Assembly (NCBI GenBank): GCA_019096065.1
Contig: JAGUCH010000005.1
Location: 5,456,001 to 5,520,000, forward strand
Direction of reading: 5' to 3'
DNA from: Paracyclopina nana
Lineage: Eukaryota; Arthropoda; Copepoda; Cyclopoida; Cyclopettidae
DNA: 64,000 nucleotides
In this document: piece after piece, positions 48,950-58,700 of the stretch
Position numbering within the stretch: position 1 is the stretch's first letter
How the letters are laid out: each line of letters opens with the position of its first letter
Translations under genes and position numbers: made by a program
The notes under the pieces: generated by a model
What the model was told of the DNA's origin: nothing
The model's database searches: none
What the model saw: only the letters and a program-made list of their open reading frames with translations

Positions 48950-51900
48950 ATGTCGGCATCTGAGCAAATGCGAGCCATGCTCGACCAGCTGATGGGAACC
49001 GCCCGAAACGGTGAGTACTCCGCTACCTTTGAATCCGGCCATTTTCATTTTGTTTACCACAAATCATCAAATAAAAACAAAGAAGACGAAAGAAAAACGC
49101 TCAGCGCCCTGAACGAGTTTTTTGAAAAATGGCTCCCCGTTCCTTTCTAGGAGATCCGAGTTTTTCTGTTGTTCATGTTCAGGGCAGCCGTCTCGAAGCC
49201 AGAATCTGCCATGTAACGTATTTCTCAACATAACTTGCAGTGCACTGACCTCCGAAAAGCCCTTTATTTTTGCTCGTTATCTTTCTTGGCTTTCGTGTTA
49301 AGTGCAGTGCACTGTAATCATTCTTTTGTTTTTCGTCTCGTCGTACTGTTAAGCAAGGGTCGAAAATCAAAGTAAATTATCCTCCTTTAATTGGTGCCAT
49401 TCGAGATTCGAAGTCTGCTTGCTGATCGAGTTGGGATGAGTTGCTGACAGAGACAGTCGTACGTATTTTTAACCTTTTTCTTGATGAGACAATACGTTTC
49501 TCTGCAATGAAACTTTTCTTCACAAAATCTGCCGTTGTCCTGGTAAGTTGGGCAAATGTGCAGCTCAATTTCATTTACTGTATTGTTACAAAAACTTCTC
49601 CTGAGGTCGAGCTCCATGATCAGCATAAAAAATCCAGGTGTTGGTGAGTCCAAAAAGCTATCATACTCTACTATTGTCCATTCATGATGCATACAATCAT
49701 TTAGATCTGCCATATAACAACGATATGTCATAATTACATGTGCTGGTCACTTCTGTAACGAAAAAAGGAATCTTTTAATTTCAAATTATTCTTTTTTCAA
49801 CTTGTTCTTGAGAAAGTGCAACTTCTGCTGCAAACTAGTACATATTTACTGCTTTCTGTACTACACTCGGACAGCAATTGCCGCTTGCATTACCTAATGC
49901 TCTCTTTCCACTTTCAGGTCCTGACGCCAGCCAGCATGGAGTTAAATTTACCGACCACAAGGTTTGCAAATCATTCCTCTATGGATGCTGTCCCCACGAG
50001 ATTCTTGCTTCTACGGTAAGTCCCCGCCTAAGGAGAATGATTGGATTAATAATATGTGGCTTTCACAGAGGATGGACTTGGGAGAATGTCCCAAAATACA
50101 TGACTTGGCTCTGAGAGCTGATTACCAACAAGCAACAAAGGACAAAGATTACTTCTATGATGTTGAGGTAAGCAAAATAATTTACTCCTCCTAATCCAAT
50201 GGGATTCGCCATCTGTTTTTTTTCCATCGTAGGCTACAGAGCATTTGAATGCGTTCATTCAAGATTGCGACCGTAGGACAGAATTGGCCAAGCAGAGGCT
50301 TGCCGAGACTCAGGAGGAGTTGTCGGCCGAAGTGAGTTCAAAGGCAGAGAAAGTGCACGAATTGGCTGAACTGATTGGCAAAAAGTTGGCTCAAGCCGAG
50401 CAAGCTGGCGCCGAGGGCAAAGTCGAGGAGAGCATGAAATTCATGGAAGAAGTTGAGGAGATTCGCAAAAAGAAGGTTGCTGCTGAACTCGAGTATCGCA
50501 ATTCTATGCCTGCGTCCTCGTACCAACAGCAAAAGTTGAGGGTCTGTGAGGTGTGCTCGGCATACCTGGGAATCCACGATAATGATCGGAGGCTGGCCGA
50601 CCATTTCGGAGGCAAATTGCACCTTGGATTTATCAAAATTAGGGAAAAGCTGGATGAACTATTGGTAATAGGGTTTCCATGCCCCAAAAGCATTGCTTAT
50701 GCCTAAACTTTTTGCAGAAAACGTATGAAACGCGCAAGGAGAAGCGGAGGGAGGTTCGCATCCGGGATGGGCTGCCGCCAACTGGAGCCCCTGATTTCAG
50801 CGTGACTGGAGATGCTCCTCGTGATCGCGAAGATCGGGACCGTAGGCGATCCAGATCCAGGGATAGGGATCGTCATCGTCGCCGTCGCTCTCGTTCCCGT
50901 TCTAGAGGTTGGTAAAATTTGAAAAACTATAAAAACCTGTGTAAGAATTCGCTCTTTCATCCTTAGATCGTCACCGCCATCGTCGCCATCGACGATCTCG
51001 CTCCAGAGATCGCAGGAGGTCCAGGTCTAGATCTCGGGATCGAAGGTGAGATATGCAACGAGGATTGTAATATAACTGAGGACTCTTGTAACGTGTTTCG
51101 ATTTTGTTCTCCTTTTCCGCCATCGTTTCGTTTATTTTGCTCTCTTCTGGGATCTTGTTAAACTCAATCGCACTCTCGCAGAAGGAGATCGTACTCCCGA
51201 TCAAGTTCTGAATCCAGATCGAGGTCCCGCTCACGCGAAAGGAGGTCAAGGAGGTAAAGACTGCATTAATTTGATTTCCGCGAAGCTTTTCTTACCCCTT
51301 TGAAATTATTCTCGTGAGTTGTCCTCGTTTCAAATTGACGCCATTTTGAAGCACTAAAAGCATATGAATTCGTTTCAGCCATCGTTCCAAATCCAAGAGA
51401 ACAAGCCGATCCCGAAGCCGTAGCCGGGAGGATCGTCGCGGTTCAAGAAGCCGTCGGTCTCAAGACCAATCTCCAGAGAAGCCCATTGATCCGTAAGTTT
51501 ATTGCAATTTCAACTGACACCAAACACTCAAAGTAAACAATTGCATTGCTATCAGGCCGATAGCGGCTTTGAAGTAATCATAATCCGAGGCTGCTCCAGA
51601 TGTCGTGTTGGGAGGTCGTTTAGTCGAGCTCGATGGGTATTTCGTTGTAGTTGTAGTGGAAGTGAAGCCCGGGAACGTGCAAATGTCGTCGTAGCTTCCC
51701 CAATATTTGTGCATCCATGCCACAGCTTTCACCAGCAAATGATTGTTTGTCTCCAAGCCATGCAACACGTGGCCTTCACCTAAAAAAAATCATTGAATCA
51801 CTGATACTAGCTAATTACTTGCTAATTACCAGGGTAGTGGTACAGTGAAGTTGGGGCTGACATCTGACTCCTCAAAGCTTTGTAGAATGGGATTCCTTGG

Positions 51901-54900
51901 GCTTCAGGCAGAACTCGTTTGTCTTCAGTTCCAACGAAAATAAGGGTGGCAGCCTTGATTTGGTTCACCTTGTTAAGCGGTGACTTTTCCCAGGCTGATG
52001 ACAAAATTTCGGTTGGCACACTCGCTGAGCTGTAATTCACTCCCATCACGTGGTATGGCCATTCGGCTAGATCGACAGAACTCGACATGGCTCCAATATC
52101 GGCGATCGGGTTAACCAGCACGGTCACGTTGAATCGACTTTTTCTCTTGAGGGAAAGTTGCACCGCAATCGTAGCTCCATATCCTTCCCCGAGCAAGGCA
52201 ATTCTAGTCTCATCCAGTTGGGTATTGTTGGTGAGCGTGTAGTTGATTGCTTGCTCAACGTCATTGACGTCAAACTAGAAAAGTTACAATCTGAATTTCC
52301 CCCAAAAGTTATTGTTTAAGTTGTGAGCAGATTTATTACCAGTCCAATGTTGGAAATGACCGACTCGAGTGAATTGTCTCCCATGCCTGTGGATCCTCGG
52401 TAATTGACCAATAAAACGGCCATATCGAGGGCCAAGAACGTGTTGGCCTTGATGTCGAAGCCTCGGCTAAACTGCTCATGTGGGCCATCATGGATGAACA
52501 CGACCAAGGGCATTTTGTCTGCGTGGTCCAAGTGGGGAGGAGCAGCGAAAATGGCGTTGAAATATTCGCCTTTTTGATGGGCCTGCGACCATCGTCTCAC
52601 GTTGCGGCCCTCCAAAATGTAGTCTTCAATGAGGATCTCCTTGTTGAATTCCTGCGTGAATGGGTGGAATTGGGCAAAGGCCCATGGTAGAGGATAAGTA
52701 TGAGGATGAATTGTGGTCGTGGTGGTGGTTGTGGTGGTTGTCGGCTCAGTCGTTGTAGGAGTTGTCATGACAGCGGTGGTCGGAGTTCCCATTGTGGTTG
52801 AGTGCGTTTCTCCGTTGTCGAGCTCAAGCTGTTGGAGCATATCGTCACATGGGTCTGTGGTGGTGGTGAGAGGAGTGGTGGTAGTCGTGGTGGTGGAAGT
52901 GGTGATTGTGGTGGTTGGGATTGTGGTTGTGGTCGTCGTGGACGTTTGGGCATGGAATGCAACGAAAGCAGCTGCGAGCCTTGACGGGAAATTGAGGCTG
53001 TTTTTCTGCACCAGGACCAAGTCGTCCGTGACGTCCATGATGATCACGTCAGGTTCAGGGTGGATTGTGAGCTAGGAAAAGTTTTCGATTATTTCACATA
53101 TATGCTAGTATATTGCCAACGTACTTGTTTGGTGTTCAAATCAACTGCGATTGCTCGGAGTGATCCGGCTTGGTAGATGGTCAAGTACATGACGTGGTCA
53201 TTGGAGAAGCAACGATCCGGCAAGGGGAATTTCGGGTACAGTCCGTAGAATGTTGTGCCATCGTGCATGGTGACAGCCTCTTGAACGTCGTCAATGACAA
53301 GTTCAGACGCATCAATGCCCAGCTGTCCGCTTTGAGCAGCCTTCTTCGACTCCATTTCAGCCTCGGCCAGAACGAATCTCTTGAGCTGTCTTGACTTGTC
53401 TTGCGGGCCGGGTACCAAGTATCGATCTGCTGTGCTCAGCTCGTTCTCAAAGTACACGATGGACAAGCCGTCATTTGTCAGCCTTGGTGAGGCTGCATGG
53501 CGATCCTCCGGAGTCAGGAGCACAAAGTGGTCTTCAACTAATGAGCTAGTTTTGAAAAGGTCAGCTGCAAACACCTAAATAGCATAGGAGACATAAATTA
53601 TTCATCAACGTTTCGCAGAGCTTATTTCTCACTTGGCTTTTACGATTTGCACAACTTGGGCAGCCCATTGGGAAGGGATGGTTCCACCAGACTAATCCAA
53701 TGATTCCGGAGCTGTCGTGCTTCCATGACAACTCGCCAGCTGAGTAGAACTGTGGGATGGTCTCAAGCCCTTGAAAGCTTAGATTTTCAATATCATAAAG
53801 CACCACAATTGGCCTCGCTGCTTTGGGCGATTCTCCGAACGTTCCAAGGTATAAATATTTTGACATTGGGTTGTTCGGGCTTTCAGCAGTATACAATAAA
53901 TATCTGGAATGGCATGCAAACAATGTACTTTACCGGAGCAACTAAAAAAGCCCTGCTTACTTTCCATCCGGGCTGAACTTGAAGGTGCCAAATGTGTCAT
54001 CGGTGAGAACTTTGCCATGTATGTTGCTATACATGTTAAGCCTCAAAGTGCAGCTCGTTTGCGCATTTGACGTGTTGACTGTCAAATACTGCTCGCCATA
54101 TTCGTTCACTGACAGCTGAGCAGAAGCTCCTGTCTCCCTATGAAAATCCATCAATTGCACGTTATCCATGACTGTCAGCGCCCCTTCGTATGAGTTGACC
54201 AGTTCGTGATCAAATTCCACAAGGCTGAAGGTCCTTGCGTACTTCCTGGTCCTTGCGTTGGCCACGTCAGCTTTCGTCCACCTCACACTGACGTCGAAAG
54301 TGGTTTCTCCGGAAGCCTCATCTGTATGCTGTCCCAGCACTCGAGCAAAGTTCAAAATGGGAGTCTCCGCCACACTCTTGAATTTTTCGTTGAATTTCTG
54401 ATGCAGCTCCTCAAATTTGAGATCAATGCAGGTGTCATTCAAGTGGGACTTCAAGTCAGCCTCGGAGGCTTCTATGAGGTATAGAGAAACTAGCAAAATT
54501 GCCAACTTCATTGTCTTGGGGCTGATCATTGGCAATTGATGATCTGTTGTTGCACTCCAGTTTGCAGGTACAGCAGCACGGCCTCGATTATCATACAATG
54601 GATCACACATCCTCATGCTCAGCATTAATTAGTGGCCTTCTGGCTCAGCACAGTTTCGTTAATGAGTAGGAATTTTCTATTGTAGTACTCTCCTACTCTC
54701 TTCTGCAGGATTACATTTGCTAAAATCTGGATTGAACGCACGCAATCCTGGTCGAGTCTGATGCCGAGTACTGATGCTGCATCCGTAATATCGAATAAGC
54801 TAGCCTGCACCCTTCTCCTTGTATCAATTTCAGAATCCGAAGCATTTTTCCTCGTTTTTGCTGCGTCTGCCAATCAGCAATCAATCATTGTTTTTCCTGT

Positions 54901-55033
54901 CTGTCCATCAATAATCAGACAATTATGCTTGAGTCGAAGCCTATTAATTGCGATTTTTTGTTTCAGGGCACCCAAACCGGAGTTGGACGCATCTGGAAAT
55001 GGAGCTGAAGCTTTTCCGGAGTACGATTACTAG
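48950..55033 (+). CDS. LUC7L: LUC7-like U1 snRNP-associated splicing factor
   Basis: Nine exons: 48950-49010, 49918-50015, 50069-50167, 50233-50664, 50718-50907, 50967-51045, 51182-51253, 51379-51492 and 54967-55033. All introns are GT-AG and in phase; 403 residues. It begins MSASEQMRAMLDQLMGTARN, the near-invariant LUC7 N-terminus. The CCCH-type finger uses C37, C45, C60 and H64 (SFLYGCCPHEILAST, GECPKIHDLALRADY). A coiled coil spans about 90-180. The C2H2 finger (VCEVCSAYLGIHDNDRRLAD) is at about 191-216. From about 265 there is a long RS/RD/RH-rich domain, ending in the short tail APKPELDASGNGAEAFPEYDY. LUC7 proteins bind U1 snRNP and help choose 5' splice sites. The last intron (51493-54966) contains a complete antisense gene. 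Poly(A) signal at 55128. Confidence 0.93.
49387..49731 (-). CDS. Unrecognised Cys-rich ORF antisense in LUC7L intron 1
   Basis: An ATG-initiated ORF of 114 codons in the first LUC7L intron (49011-49917). It contains nine cysteines, six of them clustered near the C-terminus (ICPTYQDNGRFCEEKFHC, then TYCLIK and YDCLC), somewhat like an EGF-type or small disulfide domain. There is no clear signal peptide and I recognised no family. It could be a small gene, one exon of a larger minus-strand gene, or chance. A second nested gene in the same host would parallel the one at 51499-54511. Confidence 0.3.
   Translation of the reverse strand: MTYRCYMADLNDCMHHEWTIVEYDSFLDSPTPGFFMLIMELDLRRSFCNNTVNEIELHICPTYQDNGRFCEEKFHCRETYCLIKKKVKNTYDCLCQQLIPTRSASRLRISNGTN
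51498..51503 (-). terminator. Poly(A) signal overlapping a stop codon and abutting a splice donor
   Basis: The minus-strand AATAAA contains the TAA stop (51499-51501) of the nested peptidase-like gene. On the plus strand the same DNA lies in the donor region of LUC7L exon 8 (exon ends at 51492, GTAAGTTTATT). Cleavage 10-30 nt downstream would fall inside LUC7L exon 8. Confidence 0.7.
51499..54511 (-). CDS. Secreted acylaminoacyl-peptidase-like pseudoenzyme nested in LUC7L
   Basis: Six exons (minus): 53961-54511, 53633-53903, 53125-53574, 52340-53071, 51830-52274 and 51499-51779. All GT-AG and in phase; 909 residues (915 from ATG 54529). MKLAILLVSLYLIEASEA is a signal peptide. A beta-propeller-type region (FSPDGKYLLYTAESP; LVWWNHPFPMGCPSC) is followed by a Thr-rich, mucin-like stretch at about 467-550. 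Then comes an S9C alpha/beta-hydrolase domain resembling APEH: PLVVFIHDGPHEQF, AVLLVNYRGSTGMGDNS, IFVGTEDKRV. The nucleophile motif, GGSHGG in APEH, is GEGYGA here, so Ser is Gly (about 699). The Asp (about 786) and His (about 820, GEGHVLHG) are kept. The C-terminus is another Thr/Ser/Pro stalk and a hydrophobic end (AAIGLIAMQLFTLSVWC), suggesting a GPI or membrane anchor. APEH is normally cytosolic and active. This one is probably an extracellular non-catalytic binding protein, by analogy with DPP6/DPP10. Confidence 0.82.
54625..54873 (-). CDS. Hypothetical 82-codon open frame without ATG
   Basis: An open minus-strand frame in the last LUC7L intron, about 100 bp upstream of the nested peptidase-like gene. 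It reads RRRVQASLFDITDAASVLGI and QDCVRSIQILANVILQKRVG, helical and protein-like. The frame has no ATG and follows a stop directly. A possible acceptor (TTGGCAG|ACGCAG) precedes it, so it may be an exon of an unlocated gene or chance. A remote resemblance to the small helical MZT1/MOZART fold is speculative. Confidence 0.25.
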   Translation of the reverse strand: MADAAKTRKNASDSEIDTRRRVQASLFDITDAASVLGIRLDQDCVRSIQILANVILQKRVGEYYNRKFLLINETVLSQKATN

Positions 55034-55127
55034 CTATGCTGGCCAAAGGAAATGACTTGCTGTAATAACTTTCTCAATATATTACTTCGCATTAATGTCA
55101 TTTTGAATATTTTCGTTTCTCTTCATT

Positions 55128-55133
55128 AATAAA
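55128..55133 (+). terminator. Poly(A) signal AATAAA, LUC7L
   Basis: A canonical hexamer 95 bp downstream of the LUC7L TAG. The convergent minispindles gene stops at 55788. Confidence 0.8.
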
Positions 55134-55787
55134 GAACTCATCTCTCAACAAATGAGCTATTTGAAAATGTACACTGATTTTGCCACTCGACTCCTTTGCT
55201 CTGAAACTTTGTACCTCGGTCGACAAAACAATTGTGGAGCTAATTGAAATATACCTATAAAATGCAAGGAAAAAAATGGTATAGTATGGCCTAAAGTAGA
55301 TTCAAACTCATTAATTATAACATTTAAAACAGATTTCTCCCATGACAAAAAACATTTTATAATTTGCTTGAGAAACCATTTTCATCAGAAAATAATGGGC
55401 ACACAAGTCTTCAAAAAATAATTGTTAGATGACAAAAGTTTAGCAAAAACATGGAATAAGTTGATTTGTGGCCAGGCTTCAAAAATGGAAAAACTTGTTA
55501 ATCGGACCTATTTACAGATGAGGTAACTACAAGAAAATTGTAAATATGTAGGTCAATTTTTAATGAGCCCTAGTGACCTGTAGCTGCATATGCATTAGGT
55601 TAAGCAATTAAAGGCCGAATGAAAACAAAAGAATTTAGAAAAATTGTCTGATGTCTCTGTATTTTTCTTTGTTATCATAAATATAGTCACGGAAAGTGAT
55701 CTATTCTAGAAGTAGTAGAAGGTAGAGTTTGGGGTTATCAATGCACGCTTAAAAGTTGGTTTATACAAAAAAAGTAATCATCAGAAT
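55134..55787. other. Convergent intergenic region LUC7L / minispindles
   Basis: About 650 bp between the LUC7L poly(A) signal and the minispindles stop codon. It should contain the minispindles 3' UTR. No canonical AATAAA was found on the minus strand; an ATTAAA variant lies near 55558-55563. Nothing else is visible. Confidence 0.5.
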
Positions 55788-58700
55788 CTAGAATGCTGAT
55801 TGCTTGATCCGCTCAAGCCGTTTGCGAATCGCATCCACATCTGGAGCACCACCAGCATTGGCGCTGGACTGCTGGCTCGCTGCTGTCAAAGTTGAAGAAG
55901 TTGACTCGGTTTCAACCTCAGCAGACGAGGAGGAGGCCGCAGAATAAGCACGACTGCTGCTTGAATATGTCTCCACCGAGGACGAGGCAGAGGTTATTTT
56001 GTAGACACTCGACGAAGATCCGATGCCAGAGGTCATTGCCGAGCTGCCCCCCGAGCTCCCATCCAGACCAGCTTGAGCCCTCAGCTTCCTCAGCCTGTCC
56101 AAGTAGAGGAGATGTGGAGCTGCCCCCGATTCCCCAGAGTTGTTGTCCATGGCACTTCGAGTGGTAGAATCAGCCAATACGCGGCCCTCATCCCGGCTCG
56201 TTTCAGCCTCTATGGACTTGAGGCCGCGCTCAATGTAATTCCTAAAGTAGTCCGAGGATTTCTCCAGGAAAGGCTCCAAATCGGCGTGCGGGTTTTGCTG
56301 CTTGAAGTTGTACAGCTCCTGCAGCCCCTGTTTGGTCAAGTCCTTTTGGCCGATCTTCTTGAAGATCTCCGCCAACGCATCGTGATCCGATTTGGTAAAG
56401 CGTGGGATTTTCCCCCCGCCGCCCGAATTCGCTTTGTTCCCGTTTTTCAGCGCATTCTCCGCATTGTTCTCCTTGCCAATGCCATTATTGAGAAGCTTTC
56501 TGAGATAGGCGACAAGCTCGGAATTTTGGGGGTCATTGATTTGGGTCAGGTTGTCTAAAATGGCATCGCCTCGCTCCTTCACCATTGCGTGCAGCACCGT
56601 TTTGACAGTTCGCAAGGGGGTGTCCGAGTCTTGCTTTTTCCAATAGGAAGGTGGATACGTTTTGAGGAAGTCGTGCAAATCTGACAGCACGAGGTCAACA
56701 TCCAGGGGTCCAACCTCGTCGGCCATCCAGTTGGGCAGCAGTCGGATGATCTTCCACATGCACTTCATCACGGTCTCTGAGAATTTCGGGTTCAAGCTGG
56801 AGTTGGCAACTGCATCGCTCAGCAGCTTAACGATGGCAGAGGTGATGTTGGAGTGGTCGCTCCGATCAATCATTTTCACAGTGAGCACATTGAGGGCCCG
56901 CAAGACTTGAGCTCCGTCCGGAAGTTGCTCCATTTTGGGCTCCAAAAGAATGCTAATAATGACATGAAAGAGGTCATGCAATGCAGCGGTGGAAGCGTTG
57001 CGCGTCAAATCCGCGTGATGGTAGGTCGACATCAGGACCATGGTGAGATACTGGAAAAGCCTCATGACCTCCTTGGCGTTGCTGGCAGCATTGTCCGTCC
57101 GCATCTTGTTATTGAGGACATGACGGTACTGCATGTAGCACGCAGTCAACAGCTGGTCCATCCTCGAGCCCAGAAGAGCCACCTTTTGGTCATCTTTGAC
57201 AAACTCGTCCAATTGGGACAAGGCTGTGATGCAAGCAGTGGCATCTTTGTTGAATACCTGGGCAAGGATCACATCAAGGGCTTCGTGGGCCTCAGTGTTC
57301 TCAGTGAGGGGCACCACCATGGTGGGGCTGCCTCCCAAGGGAGAAGTGGTGATATGTGTCCTCGAGGGAGAAGGTGGGAAATTTGGACGGCGGCTTGAAA
57401 GCGTAGGTGGCACGACAGGATCGTCATTGAAAATGGAGTCCAAGTTGTGATTAACCAGTTGGTGCATGGCAGACGAGACCCAGGCACTGCCATCAGTGCT
57501 GCCAGACTCGATCTTGTCCAGGTCAAGTGTGAAGGCCCCTGAAACGGGTCGGTCCCTGCCCCCTCCACCTCCACCCACAGGACTGGTCTTCTGGGGCATT
57601 TGCGACTGTTGATATCTCCTCTGAAGGGCTGCAAGGCCACTGCTGGTACCTCCTCCTCCAGCAATGGGAATACCACGGGTTGCAACGCTTCCAGGTCTTG
57701 GGAGGCCCGAGTGAGAAGGAGCAGCTTCTGGAGGTGGTGCAACTGGAGCTGGAGGCTCCGACGCGCCCATACCAGCTGGCCTCCCCTTGGATGTACGCTT
57801 GATGCGCTCCTCCAGCATTGCCATTTCACGTTCAGGCAAATTTCCAACCATCTTGTACATCTTTTCCCCAGCCTGAAAAATAATTCACGCATGTAAGCTG
57901 CAGACATCTTCATGAATAAAAGCAACGAAAATAGAAAATGGGAGGCTAAATCGCATAACTTATCAAGTCTTAAAGTCGGCTCGGAATAAATCAAATTTTC
58001 ACAGATTTCCCAATTGAATGAATTTTTAAAATAAAAAACAACAACCGACCACTTACTTGGAAATACGCTTCGGTGATGGCATTCAAGGCTGCATTTCTCA
58101 CAGCAGTATCTCGATCAGCAATCTGCTTGGCCACTTCTTTCATGCTCGCAGCTGGAGACGGCTGCAGAACATTGATTCCGAAATCACAGATCATGGCGCC
58201 AATATCATCGAGACACTCGGTACGCTGCTTTGCATTCTTCGACTTGATCCCCTCTAAGATGTGGGGGCAAAACTTGGATACTGGGTACACTTGGCGCAGC
58301 TTCTTGAACAAGCTTTTGATGCTATTGCGAACTTGGTCCTTGGGATCCCCAACTTTGTTCACCAAGTAGGGGATGAAAGAGACAGCCTCGATATCATGAA
58401 GGCTGTACGAGTCCACGGCTAGCGCAGCAAAGACTTCGTTCAAATATTCCAAAGCCTTGAGCAGCACCGACGGATTGGTCTCGAAGAAGCGCAATGTGAT
58501 CCACTTGAGCAACAAATCCAGGTTGGCAATCAGTCCATCCAGATCTGCGTCAACGTACTTGGACAAAGACTCGATCGCCTTCAGATGCTGCTTGAAGTCA
58601 GCATGGAACATTTGCGTGAAGAGGGTTCGGTTGAAATTGGCCGCAGTCATCTGCTCCTTCAACTGATCGATGAATTCACCGCGAGGCTGGGCGAAATTCC

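Noticed and set aside
52713-53075. Val-rich plus-strand ORF of 120 codons
   Set aside because: It is the complement of the Thr-repeat (ACN) region of the peptidase-like gene.
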